Below are positions 8,671 to 17,714 of a stretch of 64,000 nt of DNA, piece after piece. The translations under genes were made by a program, and so were the position numbers. Every line of letters begins with the position of its first letter. Within the stretch, counting starts at the first letter, position 1. A model generated the notes under the pieces. It saw only the letters and a program-made list of their open reading frames with translations. It had not been told where the DNA came from and did not search any database. The stretch is from Asaia sp. W19 (GTDB lineage Bacteria > Pseudomonadota > Alphaproteobacteria > Acetobacterales > Acetobacteraceae): assembly GCF_003994335.1 (NCBI RefSeq), contig NZ_PNQZ01000067.1, forward strand, positions 1-64,000. Direction: 5' to 3'.

Positions 8671-9672
8671 GTGATTACCCGAATGAAATCTTCCTGGCTG
8701 TTGACCGGTTTGCTGGCTCTTGGATTGGCGGCGTCCTCTCCGGCCATGGCGAAGGCTTTCGATGTGACCATTCTGGGCGCGCATGGCGGGCTCGATGACG
8801 GAAATCTCAGTGCCTATCTCCTGCGCGAGGAGGGAGCGCAAACGGGCGTGCTCCTTGACGCTGGTACGGTTCTGAATGGCGTGGACAAAGCCGATCAGGC
8901 CCACGCTTTCGTGTCCATTGCCGGGGCGGGCACGCTAGGCTATGCCCGCTCGGGCCGAATCGTCCATCAGGTGATCCAGGGCTATCTGCTCAGCCATGCC
9001 CATCTCGACCATGTCGCTGGGCTCGTGGCCATCTCGCCGGATGATCCGGGTAAGCCGCTCTATGCCTTGCCTTCTGTGAACGCTGTCCTGCAGGAGGATC
9101 TGTTCAATCATCGTGTCTGGCCCAATCTGGGCGATCGCGGGGTCAAGCCGGCACTGGGGTTGCTCCATTATCATGATCTGATACCCGGCCAGTCCATGGC
9201 TCTGGCCCATACCGCTCTGAGTGTCGAGGCCTACCCCTTGAGCCATGGGGGCGTGGAATCGACGGCCTTCCTGCTCCATTCAGGCCAGGATGCTCTGCTC
9301 TATCTGGGTGATACCGGCCCTGACGCGCTCGAGGCAGGGCACAGGCTCGAAGCCCTGTGGTCGCATGTGGCGCCTCTCATCCGCACCCACAGGCTGCGCG
9401 GGATCATCATTGAATGCTCCTACGACAATTCCCGGCCCGATACGCAGCTCTATGGTCATCTGACACCACGCTGGCTATTGGCAGAACTTGTCGCATTGCG
9501 CGCCAGCGCCGGGGTGTCGATGCGCGGCTTTCCCATACTCGTCGCACATATCAAGCCGCGTCTGAGCGAGGGCAAGAGCGCTGAGGCGCTCATCGGGGAA
9601 GAGCTGCGCGCCGGTAATGACGAAGGGTATGCGTTCACCATTGCCCGACAGGGGGCTGTCTGGCGGCCCTGA
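8671..9672 (+). CDS. Class II 3',5'-cyclic-nucleotide phosphodiesterase, exported
   Basis: A 333-residue metallo-beta-lactamase-fold enzyme of the PDE1/CpdP class, which hydrolyses cAMP or cGMP. The metal motif is HAHLDHVAG; LYLGDTGPD and ECSYDNSRP with YGHLTPRWL are the other class II hallmarks. The N-terminus (WLLTGLLALGLAASSPAMA) is a signal peptide with an AMA cleavage site, so the enzyme acts in the periplasm, as CpdP does in Vibrio. The GTG at 8671 is preferred because AGGAGGAGAG lies five bases upstream; an ATG at 8683 would also keep the signal peptide. The gene stands alone and is divergent from the lipoprotein protease. Confidence 0.88.
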   Translation: MITRMKSSWLLTGLLALGLAASSPAMAKAFDVTILGAHGGLDDGNLSAYLLREEGAQTGVLLDAGTVLNGVDKADQAHAFVSIAGAGTLGYARSGRIVHQVIQGYLLSHAHLDHVAGLVAISPDDPGKPLYALPSVNAVLQEDLFNHRVWPNLGDRGVKPALGLLHYHDLIPGQSMALAHTALSVEAYPLSHGGVESTAFLLHSGQDALLYLGDTGPDALEAGHRLEALWSHVAPLIRTHRLRGIIIECSYDNSRPDTQLYGHLTPRWLLAELVALRASAGVSMRGFPILVAHIKPRLSEGKSAEALIGEELRAGNDEGYAFTIARQGAVWRP

Positions 9673-9678
9673 GAGCCA

Positions 9679-9804
9679 CTACTTCTCCGGGGGATCGAAG
9701 AGACTGGACCGTGATATCTTGTGCACCAGCAGAGCGGCAAAAAGCGGACCGATCGCGTAGCCTCCGGATACGAACACAAGCATGAAGTAATCGGCGCCGT
9801 TCAT
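9679..9804 (-). CDS. Small single-span membrane protein, 41 aa
   Basis: A short frame starting MNGADYFMLVFVSGG and ending SSLFDPPEK. The central 24 residues are hydrophobic and would form one transmembrane helix, followed by a basic turn (VHKISR), which predicts the C-terminus in the cytoplasm. GGAAAG lies six bases before the ATG at 9804. It is convergent with the phosphodiesterase gene (six bases apart) and divergent from the ABC permease. I do not recognise a family; the evidence is the ribosome binding site and the membrane-protein-like composition, so it could still be chance. Confidence 0.42.
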   Translation of the reverse strand: MNGADYFMLVFVSGGYAIGPLFAALLVHKISRSSLFDPPEK

Positions 9805-9985
9805 TTGTGCTTTCCAGCCTGCCGTCGGGGCGCGCACTCTACACGCAATGCCTGCGTCAAATCCATCGATCGGTCCGAGGATGTTTTTTGCGTGCTGAAC
9901 GGTTCCCCTGAGCCGGGGGCTCTTGGAGGGGCGTGCTCGACAGGCTAGAGCTTTGGCCAAGATCAAGCGAAGAGCGAGAAGCAGG

Positions 9986-10834
9986 ATGACAAGCCACGCC
10001 AGGAGAAGCAGCCGAGACGGGGTTCTCGATCTGTATCCACATGTGGGGATCGGGCGTTTCAAGGCCGCCCTGGCCGATCTCTCGGTCGGAATACGGCTCT
10101 TGCCACTCGCGCTTACCCTGGGCTGGCTCGACATCAAGATGCGCTACCGAGGCTCGATGCTCGGCCCGTTCTGGCTCACCATTTCCACGGCGGTCATGGT
10201 CGCTGCGCTCGGCGTTCTCTATGCCGAGCTTTTCAATATGGTGATCAAGGATTATCTGCCTTTTCTAGCCCTATCGCTGGTGCTCTGGGGATATATCTCG
10301 ACCCTCATCGGCGAGAGCACCACGGTCTTTGCCAATGAGTCCCGTCTCATCCAGTCCGCCCGCATGCCGTTCAGCCTCTTTGCGCTTCAGGCAATCACCC
10401 GCAATCTGCTCGTCCTTGCGCATAATGCGGTGGTGGTGATCGCGGTTTTCGCCATCTTCCATGTCGTGCCGCATCATCTCTGGACGGTGCTGCCCGCCCT
10501 TGCGCTGTGGATCGTGGACAGCGTTGCGATCCTGCTCTGCCTCGGCCTGCTGGGCGCCCGGTTTCGCGATATTCCGCCTATCGTCATGTCCCTGCTTCAG
10601 GTGTTCTTCTTTGTCACGCCCATCATCTGGCGTCCCGAACTGGTTGGAACGCTGGCCGGATGGATGCTGATCAATCCGTTCTATCCGCTTCTGGCCATCG
10701 TCCGGGCGCCGTTGCTGGGCGAAATGCCCGCCCTGCTGATCTGGGAGGCGGCACTTGCTCATAGTGCAGTCCTCATCGTCTTCGCGATGCTTGTCTTTGC
10801 CCGTTTCCGCGCCCGTATCGCTTATTGGGTTTGA
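9986..10834 (+). CDS. ABC-2 type polysaccharide/teichoic-acid export permease (Wzm/KpsM-like)
   Basis: A 282-residue inner-membrane protein with about six hydrophobic spans, the permease half of an ABC-2 exporter for lipid-linked polysaccharide. Typical family features are LDIKMRYRGSMLGPFW before the first span, the PFSLFALQAITRNLLVLAHN segment, and the end block TPIIWRPELV followed by INPFYPLLAIVRAPLLG. ATG 9986 fits the family length; the 21 codons upstream are basic and look like non-coding sequence. The ATPase gene follows two bases after the stop, so both are one operon. No glycosyltransferases are next to it, so the exported glycan is unknown. Confidence 0.88.
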   Translation: MTSHARRSSRDGVLDLYPHVGIGRFKAALADLSVGIRLLPLALTLGWLDIKMRYRGSMLGPFWLTISTAVMVAALGVLYAELFNMVIKDYLPFLALSLVLWGYISTLIGESTTVFANESRLIQSARMPFSLFALQAITRNLLVLAHNAVVVIAVFAIFHVVPHHLWTVLPALALWIVDSVAILLCLGLLGARFRDIPPIVMSLLQVFFFVTPIIWRPELVGTLAGWMLINPFYPLLAIVRAPLLGEMPALLIWEAALAHSAVLIVFAMLVFARFRARIAYWV

Positions 10835-10836
10835 TC

Positions 10837-11601
10837 ATGACCAGAGTTTCCGTCGATCGCCTCTGTCTTCATTTTCCGGTCTATCACGCCGAGAATCGCA
10901 CGCTCAAACGCTCCATGGCCAGGACGCTCGCGACACGTTCCAGCCATCGTGCGGGGAGCGCCCTTGTCGAGGATTCGCGTCATCGCGTCACCGTGGATGT
11001 GTTGCGTGATATCAGCTTTTCACTCGAGAGTGGCGAAAGGCTCGGACTGGTCGGGGGGAACGGTGCGGGCAAGACCACGCTGTTGCGCGCTCTGGCTGGT
11101 ATATATGAGCCCGTATCAGGGCGTGTGCGCATACGGGGCTCGATTGGCACGCTGCTCGACACCCAGCTTGGGATGAACATGGAGTTGACGGGCATCGAGA
11201 ATGTCCGCCTGCGTTGTCTGTTTCATGGGATGGGCAAGGCCGGTACGGCCCGTATTCTCGAAAATGTTGCCGAATTTGCCGAGCTTGGTGATTTCATTGC
11301 CATGCCAGTCAAGACTTATAGCAGCGGCATGCTCGTGCGACTGGCCTTCGGCCTCGCGACCGCAATCACGCCCGATGTGTTGCTGATGGATGAATGGTTC
11401 ATGGCGGGCGATATCACCTTTCTCGCCAAGGCCAAGGCGCGTATCGAGGCTCTGGTGCAGGAATCGGATGCGCTGATCATGTCCTCACATCAGCCCGATA
11501 TCATGCGCCGGTGGTGCACGCGCCTGATCTGGCTTGATAACGGCAGGATTCGTATGGATGGCCCTACCGATATCGTGCTCGACGCCTATCTGGCGGGGTG
11601 A
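10837..11601 (+). CDS. ABC-2 type polysaccharide export ATPase (Wzt/KpsT-like)
   Basis: The 254-residue ATP-binding partner of the upstream permease. Walker A is GGNGAGKTTLLRAL, the signature loop is YSSGMLVRLAFGLA as in Wzt and KpsT, and Walker B is DVLLMDEWF. The N-terminal region up to residue 60 contains an insertion (LKRSMARTLATRSSHRAG) that is also common in the Wzt family. There is no C-terminal glycan-recognition domain, so the exporter is probably of the short KpsT type, where chain ends are not sensed by the ATPase. The ATG at 10837 lies two bases after the permease stop. Confidence 0.9.
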   Translation: MTRVSVDRLCLHFPVYHAENRTLKRSMARTLATRSSHRAGSALVEDSRHRVTVDVLRDISFSLESGERLGLVGGNGAGKTTLLRALAGIYEPVSGRVRIRGSIGTLLDTQLGMNMELTGIENVRLRCLFHGMGKAGTARILENVAEFAELGDFIAMPVKTYSSGMLVRLAFGLATAITPDVLLMDEWFMAGDITFLAKAKARIEALVQESDALIMSSHQPDIMRRWCTRLIWLDNGRIRMDGPTDIVLDAYLAG

Positions 11602-11617
11602 GGGGCGCCACAAGGGA

Positions 11618-11643
11618 GCGCTCTTTCCCTCAAAGGAGAGCGC
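11618..11643 (+). terminator. Stem-loop after the ABC exporter operon
   Basis: Arms GCGCTCT (11618-11624) and AGAGCGC (11637-11643) pair perfectly, extended inside by CC/GG with two bulged T. It lies 17 bases after the ATPase stop. There is no T-run, so factor-independent termination is uncertain. Confidence 0.35.
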
Positions 11644-11716
11644 GCTTCCGGGAGGCCAGCAAAAAACGCCACCAGAGGTGACGACATGCGACGGTTATAT
11701 TTTTCTCGGAATAAAA

Positions 11717-11793
<77 letters not shown>

Positions 11794-11973
11794 ATGAAGC
11801 ATTTTCTGCTTCAGCAACCGCTTCGGAGAAGGTCGTAACGTCCTCGTCTTCGGTGAAGGGGGAACTACCAGTCTCCCTCACCTTTGGCAACAGGGCGGTG
11901 CTGTTTTTTTTCATTTTTCTTGCCGGACTCCCTTCGCGCCCGCTCTTCCGCACGACGGGGCCCAGCTTGTAAT

Positions 11974-13173
11974 TCAGGTGTGGGAGGGCTCCAGAAGCAT
12001 ATCGCGACAAGAAGCCGGGGCGTTGATCGGGTTACATCGGGCGACGAGCCCCTTGCCGAAGCCGACCGAGTAACCGTGCCATGGGGCAGGTTCGAAAGCC
12101 GGGTAATCCGTGCTGATCAGATGGGCGCCGGATTCGAACGCGACGTCCCGGCGATCAAGCGCATTCTGCCTTGCCTCGATCGTATTTGCATCGGCCCGTG
12201 TCCGTACCAGATAGCCGCGTTTCACCAGTGCCGGAATCGTGGTCGCAGCGGCCTTGTTGTCTACAGCATCGCTGCCATTTCCCTTGGCGCCGATAAAGCC
12301 CTCATTGACTTCCGTAAATCCACAATCCGGATCGCCCGGGCGGGCATTGGTAAACACGATTCGATTGCGCAGGGCAGGATGGCCCTTGACGTAGCGCGCC
12401 GTATCATGCGGCCGGTCGAACACGAACACGATCTTGCCTCGGGCCTGGGCGAGGCTGGGCCAGCCATGGCTGCGCACCCCGTCATCGAGAGTCGGAGCAT
12501 TGCCACGCACATCGTCCGGTGTGATCAGCGCTGCGCGACCGAAGACGGCAACCAGTTCCGCATCGAGGCGGTCATAGGTGGCAGGTGTGAAGACTTCAGG
12601 CTTGGTAAAATCGATTTTTCCGCCACCAAACGGAATATCCTGCTTGGTCTCGAGATCGATGAAAACCGGTACATGGCCCGGATGCGCGTCGGACCATGCC
12701 TTGACCTGCTCCAGACAGGATCTGAGAGGCTGGCAGCTCGACCTCTGATCGATATCGACGATATGCATCACCTTGAAATCCGTACCCTGCATGGCTTCGG
12801 GAGCTGTGGGGTCGGCATCGGGGGTAAGACCTGCCTTACGCTCCCATTCCGGTCCCTTGGGGTGGGCGTAGCGCCCGCCCTGGGTGTCGGCGTAGATATC
12901 GATCTCGAGCTGGCGTACCCCGTGATCGAGCTGTGCCGTCAGCGTGTCATGGTGATAATCAAGCGCGATGGCTGCCTGGGGCGACAGCTTGGTGAGCCAT
13001 TGCAGCGTTACCGGTGAGATGTCGCGCCGATAGGAGTTGTGTGTGCCGATCACCTGAATCTGGTTGAGATGCACGCTGTCATCCATGGCCGCATTCTGAG
13101 CACGCGCATGGGGCAGGGAAAGGAATATGAGTCCTGCCAGCGAGGTCATGGTGAACAGGCTTTGAAGTTTCAT
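11974..13173 (-). CDS. Secreted Ca2+-dependent phosphoinositide phospholipase C-like protein
   Basis: A 399-residue protein of the PI-PLC-C1 family (Pfam Ca2+-dependent phosphoinositide-specific phospholipase C). It has an N-terminal signal peptide ending ARA-QNA. The first catalytic His is in VIGTHNSYRRD, the acidic LEIDIYAD block supplies metal ligands, and the second His is in KVMHIVDIDQRSSC, followed by FIDLETK. Known relatives cleave glycerophospho-linked inositol or similar phosphodiesters. It therefore probably acts outside the cytoplasm on phospholipid or glycerophosphodiester substrates; the exact substrate is inference. It is divergent from a TonB receptor gene, 274 bases apart, which suggests joint control and uptake of a product. 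The window also holds a full inositol operon, which could use released inositol. Confidence 0.85.
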   Translation of the reverse strand: MKLQSLFTMTSLAGLIFLSLPHARAQNAAMDDSVHLNQIQVIGTHNSYRRDISPVTLQWLTKLSPQAAIALDYHHDTLTAQLDHGVRQLEIDIYADTQGGRYAHPKGPEWERKAGLTPDADPTAPEAMQGTDFKVMHIVDIDQRSSCQPLRSCLEQVKAWSDAHPGHVPVFIDLETKQDIPFGGGKIDFTKPEVFTPATYDRLDAELVAVFGRAALITPDDVRGNAPTLDDGVRSHGWPSLAQARGKIVFVFDRPHDTARYVKGHPALRNRIVFTNARPGDPDCGFTEVNEGFIGAKGNGSDAVDNKAAATTIPALVKRGYLVRTRADANTIEARQNALDRRDVAFESGAHLISTDYPAFEPAPWHGYSVGFGKGLVARCNPINAPASCRDMLLEPSHT

Positions 13174-13447
13174 CGCGCAATCCTGAAAGGGCTTGAGTAA
13201 TGGGCCGGATCAAAGAACATCCATCTGGAATTCACCAGACGAAATCCATGATTCATAAATAGTTCACCCGATTGAATTGAACGCGAAACAAATAATCCAC
13301 GGATCAATCACAACCTGCGTCGCTGTGCCTGTGTAAAAGCGCGCGAACACCGCTCGACAGGGATGGTCCGCCTCTTATGGCTCGCTGAGAGTCAGAAAGC
13401 TTCGCGAAAGCCATCGCAGGGAATGCGGCGATGACGGAGTTGTTCAG

Positions 13448-15790
13448 TTGAAGCAATCGACGATAAGAAGCGGGCTTTCTCTTCTGATTCCTGCCCTCGC
13501 GCTTTTGGGGGAATTCCCGGCAGTGGCCGCCAGAAACGACCATATGGTTGCCCCGCGAAAATCCATCAGCGCCCCTGTGGCGCGTGAGAAACGTCTCGAG
13601 CGGATCAGTATTCGCGAGAAACGCAGGGTTATAGGCGGCGGGTTGATGAAGACCCAGACCAGCCCTCGGGCGACAAGCGAAGTGACGCAGGACTATATTG
13701 CCAGGCAGGCCCCAACGCTGAGCCCGACCAGCCTGATTGCAAGCCTGCCCGGCGTGCAGGCAGGGAATGAATCGCCGTTGAGCACCCAGTCTGAAACCCT
13801 GCATATCCGGGGACTGGACCAGACGCAGATCGGCTTCGTGTTCGAGGGTATTCCGGCCGCAGATGTCTTCAGCTACGCGCCCTGGAATGCGGCGATGGTC
13901 GATAACGAAAACCTCGCCTCGATCAGCGTGACGCAAGGTTCGGTCGATCTGACAGCGCCTCTTTATAATGCCGATGGTGCTCAGGTGAGCATGAAAGCGC
14001 TGCGCCCTTCCGACAAGGCAGGCGGCACGCTCTCTCTAGGGGGTGGTACGCATAGCCTGCAAAAGGAATTCCTGCGTCTTGATACGGGCGAAATCGGGCA
14101 TAGTGATGTCCGGGCCTATGCTTCCTTCTCCCATTCCTCGGCCAATCTCTGGCGTGGCCCCGGCGATGTCGCGCGATATCATGTCGACGCCAATCTGGAA
14201 AAACGCTGGTCGAAGGGGAATGTGAGTGACGTGATTTTCGGCTATAATCAGGGCCGACAGACCATTTATCGCTATCCCAATCTCGCACAATGGCAACAAT
14301 ACGGAACGGGCTTCAATTACACGGCGCCCTACACGCCCGGCAGCTATACCTATTACAAGCTCAATGAGCGCTTCACCAACGTCGCCTTCGGCACGATCCG
14401 CAATGATTTTCGTCTTGGCGGTCACTGGTTCCTGCATGTCACCCTCTACGGGATCAGCCAGATGGGGCCGAATAATTACGGCATGGCGGTACCGACGGCC
14501 AATGGCTATATCGGCACACAGCGCTACGACTATCTGGATGGCTATCAGGGTCAGAACCGTACGCTTCTGGTGCAGAGCGTTCACCCCTGGGAGCAGCGCA
14601 GTTCGGGTGTGACTGCGTCTCTCGACTGGAAGACGCGACACAACACGCTCACCTTTTTTTACTTCTATTCCTACGCCGATCATCAAGAGCGTCAGGATCG
14701 CTTCGCGGTGGGTGATGATGGCTCGGTGACGTGGAAAGACCCGCTCACGGCGAATGGGCGTCTGCTCACGGGTTATGACATCAACCAGACGCAGCAGCTC
14801 AACGCACTCGGGTTTGACGACAAGCTCAGCTTCCTGGCTGATCGCCTGAATTTTGACGCTGGGTTCAAGGCCACCATGGTCTCACGCATGACCTCGCAGA
14901 ATGTACCAGGAGCGTCTCCCTATAAGGTGTCCCCCAATAACTTCATTCCGACGCCGCAATTTCTGGCCAGTTATCAGATCACGCGCAAGGATCAACTCTA
15001 TCTGAATGCGACGACATCCTATCGTCTGCCCGCTGGCTACTCCGCCTATGTTCCGGCCTTCGGCAATACGTCACCCAGCCCGACCACCATCCCACCCAAT
15101 ACTCTGCAGCCGGAATATTTCATAGGTGAGGAACTGGGCTATCGACATCATGCCCGCATTTCGGTTTCTGTCGCCGGTTTCCATTATAATCTGACCAATC
15201 ACCAGATCAGCAGCCTGGCGTATCAGCCGGGGAGCACAATTCTGGTCAGTAGTCAGATTGCCGCAGGAGGTGAGGAAGCCTGGGGCATCCAGGCCGAACT
15301 GGCCACGCGTCCCTCGCATCATCTGAGCGTCTACTTGTCGGGCCAGTATCTGCGCACGCGGCTCGGCAATAATGTCAGTGCGGGGAACGATTATCTACCG
15401 ACCAGGGGAAAATCGGCTCCCGGCGCGCCGAAATATACCGGAGCCATTGGCCTGACCTATGATGACAGTCTCTGGTTCGGCAATTTCAATCTGCGCTATC
15501 AGGACTCCCAGTCCTCTACACTCATGAATGACCAGAGCATTCCTGCTTTCGTCACAGCCGACCTCTCCATGGGGCGCAAACTGCCTGATCTCGGGACACG
15601 TGTTCATCCGCGCGCCATGCTGAACCTGATCAATCTGGGTGGGGCAAACTATCTTTCGGGTCTGGGCGGGTTCGGTATCAGCGCCCAACCACGCACGGGT
15701 ATCTTCGGTAACAAGGTGGGGGCGTCCAGCCCGGTTTTTGTCGTCGGTTCGGCTTTCACGGCCATGGCGTCACTGGCTGCAGATTTCTGA
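13448..15790 (+). CDS. TonB-dependent outer-membrane receptor
   Basis: A 780-residue receptor that imports a ligand across the outer membrane using TonB energy. A signal peptide (LLIPALALLGEFPAVAA) is followed by a plug domain with SETLHIRGLDQTQIGFVFEGIP and NLASISVTQGS, then a long beta-barrel with alternating aromatic strands ending in Phe (LAADF). The start is TTG at 13448 with GGAG eight bases upstream; no ATG lies nearby that keeps the signal peptide. The ligand is not recognisable from sequence. Its divergent partner is the PI-PLC-like phospholipase, which suggests uptake of something the enzyme releases or of a metal it needs; this is inference. Confidence 0.9.
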   Translation: MKQSTIRSGLSLLIPALALLGEFPAVAARNDHMVAPRKSISAPVAREKRLERISIREKRRVIGGGLMKTQTSPRATSEVTQDYIARQAPTLSPTSLIASLPGVQAGNESPLSTQSETLHIRGLDQTQIGFVFEGIPAADVFSYAPWNAAMVDNENLASISVTQGSVDLTAPLYNADGAQVSMKALRPSDKAGGTLSLGGGTHSLQKEFLRLDTGEIGHSDVRAYASFSHSSANLWRGPGDVARYHVDANLEKRWSKGNVSDVIFGYNQGRQTIYRYPNLAQWQQYGTGFNYTAPYTPGSYTYYKLNERFTNVAFGTIRNDFRLGGHWFLHVTLYGISQMGPNNYGMAVPTANGYIGTQRYDYLDGYQGQNRTLLVQSVHPWEQRSSGVTASLDWKTRHNTLTFFYFYSYADHQERQDRFAVGDDGSVTWKDPLTANGRLLTGYDINQTQQLNALGFDDKLSFLADRLNFDAGFKATMVSRMTSQNVPGASPYKVSPNNFIPTPQFLASYQITRKDQLYLNATTSYRLPAGYSAYVPAFGNTSPSPTTIPPNTLQPEYFIGEELGYRHHARISVSVAGFHYNLTNHQISSLAYQPGSTILVSSQIAAGGEEAWGIQAELATRPSHHLSVYLSGQYLRTRLGNNVSAGNDYLPTRGKSAPGAPKYTGAIGLTYDDSLWFGNFNLRYQDSQSSTLMNDQSIPAFVTADLSMGRKLPDLGTRVHPRAMLNLINLGGANYLSGLGGFGISAQPRTGIFGNKVGASSPVFVVGSAFTAMASLAADF

Positions 15791-15945
15791 GCGTGAGGCG
15801 GGCTTTGCTCCGCGCACTGCGAAAGGGATGTCGTTCCTGGGAAAACCTGTTCGCGGTCGCTCAAACGGGATGGTCCACGCACGAAGCTGTGTGCAGAGCG
15901 GCGGTGTTTTCGTTCTAATACAAAGGCCGTTTCAGGGGAGGGATC

Positions 15946-16554
15946 ATGGATACGCGTCACGCCTATTGGGACCGGGTCTATACTGAAAAGCCGGAGACGG
16001 CGGTTAGCTGGTATGAGCTTTGTCCAGCTTCGTCTCTCGACCTCATTCTCCGCAATGCTCCTGCGAAGGGGAACGTGATCGATATCGGGGGTGGAGCCTC
16101 GTTCCTGCCCGACCATCTGTTTGAGGCCGGTTTTGACGAGGTCACGAGCCTCGATCTTTCCGCTGTGGCGCTTGCTCGTGTGGCCCGTCGTCTCGACCGC
16201 TTTCGGGACCGCCATCGCTGTATCGTGGCAGATGTCACGCAGTGGTCGCCCGACAAGCATTATGATGTCTGGCACGACCGCGCAGCTCTGCATTTTTTGA
16301 CCGAGCCTGAAGACCAAAGGCGCTATGGCGCTGCCCTGCGGTCCGCGCTCGCGCCGGGCGGTATCGCCGTTATTGGCGGCTTCGCCCCGAACGGGCCTTC
16401 GCGCTGCTCAGGCCTGCCCGTAATCCAGCATGACAGCGCGTCCTTGTTGGACATGCTCGGCACAGAGTTCAAGTTGCTGGAATCCATCGAGCATCTACAC
16501 GAAACCCCAGGGGGGTCGAAACGAATTTTTTGTTTTTCTGTTATTTCGAAATAA
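15946..16554 (+). CDS. Class I SAM-dependent methyltransferase
   Basis: A 202-residue cytosolic methyltransferase. VIDIGGGASFLPDHL at about residues 45-60 is the SAM-binding motif I, SLDLSAVAL is the acidic motif at the end of strand 2, and DVWHDRAALHFL is motif IV. The ending HLHETPGGSKRIFCF is typical of a proteobacterial subfamily usually annotated as a small-molecule methyltransferase. AGGGGAGGGATC directly precedes the ATG. The gene is alone, and its substrate is unknown. It ends at an AT-rich spacer. Confidence 0.85.
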   Translation: MDTRHAYWDRVYTEKPETAVSWYELCPASSLDLILRNAPAKGNVIDIGGGASFLPDHLFEAGFDEVTSLDLSAVALARVARRLDRFRDRHRCIVADVTQWSPDKHYDVWHDRAALHFLTEPEDQRRYGAALRSALAPGGIAVIGGFAPNGPSRCSGLPVIQHDSASLLDMLGTEFKLLESIEHLHETPGGSKRIFCFSVISK

Positions 16555-16874
16555 AGATATACAGAACGTCTATTATCCTCTGATTCGATCGCATATTTTT
16601 TCTATAAATCTGAATTTTAATACGGGTAAAATCGAGAAAATTTAGTTATTATGCAATATTTATAAATGTCATTTATATTTTTTTATAATCTCGCTAAGGG
16701 GCGCGATTGGCCTCAACTATAGGTGAGTTTTGTTTACTCAAGTTTCATCATCCGCACCACGGGACTGATCGCAACGGGCTAAGGCAGGCGTAGAGTGCGT
16801 AGCCGATGTTTGGCCAAAATCAGAAGATCTCGAACGATCGAGCTATAACTTCTGTCGTGGAGTCATTGGGATGA
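16555..16874. other. AT-rich spacer between convergent genes
   Basis: About 320 bases with no supported gene. Bases 16555-16690 are strikingly AT-rich (runs such as ATATTTTTTTATAA near 16675) compared with the GC-rich genes around. It lies between the 3' ends of the methyltransferase and the minus-strand unknown gene, so it may hold terminators, but no clear hairpin with T-run was found. The base composition suggests inserted or degraded foreign DNA. Confidence 0.45.
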
Positions 16875-17663
16875 CTACCTTGGGTCTTGCGAAAAGCCAT
16901 GTTTTTTAAACAAGGTTTTAAGAATGGTGCGTCGCTGTTCGCCCTGCAGTGTGTCCGCATCTATGGCCCAGAATGAAAGATGAGGCATGTTTATCACAGG
17001 AATGCGTCGTCCGGCGATCGTGCACACTCCAGAATGAATTTTCCATGCGGCGTGATGCGCCTCGTAAAAGTTAAAAAAGTCTGCGTTGATGCCCCGTCGG
17101 AATGCGTTGCGGCTACCATGAGTCAGGATTATTCTTGGATGAATTGCCTGCACGAAGAGTTCATGGACGGGGCGGCATTGCGCGATGGCAAGTGTAAAAT
17201 TCTCGTGCAAACGCAGATTGCGCGAACGGGTGAAGACCAGATTACTCGCAGCAACGCTGCGGACTTCCAGCCCCATCATTACGAAAAGCATTTGTATCCG
17301 GCGCTGTAATGGTGCCTCTCCAGGGCGCAAGGTTTTCGGGGGATCGCGCCATGATTGGTCCAGAAAAGCGTTCAAACCAGATCGGCTTGCCGCAAGTGAA
17401 TGTCCCAAGGTTCCATCGGGGGTACTTTCGGGGCTACCTCCGGGATTGAGCCCGAGAAAATATACTGGGCCCGATTTTAGAGTTGTGACATCGCTATAAA
17501 GGACCGCGCCTGAGGCATCGAGTAGTGAGTTTTTCCCATGCGAGGCCTGAGAGGCCAGGTAGGCCTCAGCTTGATCGAGAACGGCGTGCGGTTGGAGATT
17601 GAACATCGGATGGTGATCCTGAAGCAGAGCCGTATCTTGGGATGCAAGGCGAGAAGAGGGCAT
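16875..17663 (-). CDS. Unknown protein with a uracil-DNA-glycosylase-like motif
   Basis: A 262-residue soluble protein I do not recognise with certainty. The segment GPVYFLGLNPGGSPES at about residue 65 resembles the first active-site motif of the uracil-DNA-glycosylase superfamily (GxNPG), and NMPHLSFWAID near residue 235 could be the second (His-x-Ser). Between them is a helical region with basic residues. If correct it would bind or repair DNA, but the match rests on short motifs. The start at 17663 has GAGG close by; an ATG at 17606 (MFNLQPHAV) is a shorter alternative. It borders an AT-rich spacer, and its codon use looks less GC-biased than that of its neighbours. Confidence 0.6.
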   Translation of the reverse strand: MPSSRLASQDTALLQDHHPMFNLQPHAVLDQAEAYLASQASHGKNSLLDASGAVLYSDVTTLKSGPVYFLGLNPGGSPESTPDGTLGHSLAASRSGLNAFLDQSWRDPPKTLRPGEAPLQRRIQMLFVMMGLEVRSVAASNLVFTRSRNLRLHENFTLAIAQCRPVHELFVQAIHPRIILTHGSRNAFRRGINADFFNFYEAHHAAWKIHSGVCTIAGRRIPVINMPHLSFWAIDADTLQGEQRRTILKTLFKKHGFSQDPR

Positions 17664-17714
17664 GGACCTCGTTGCAGTCCGGCTTCACTATCCTGTCCTG
17701 GAGCAGTTTAGGCA

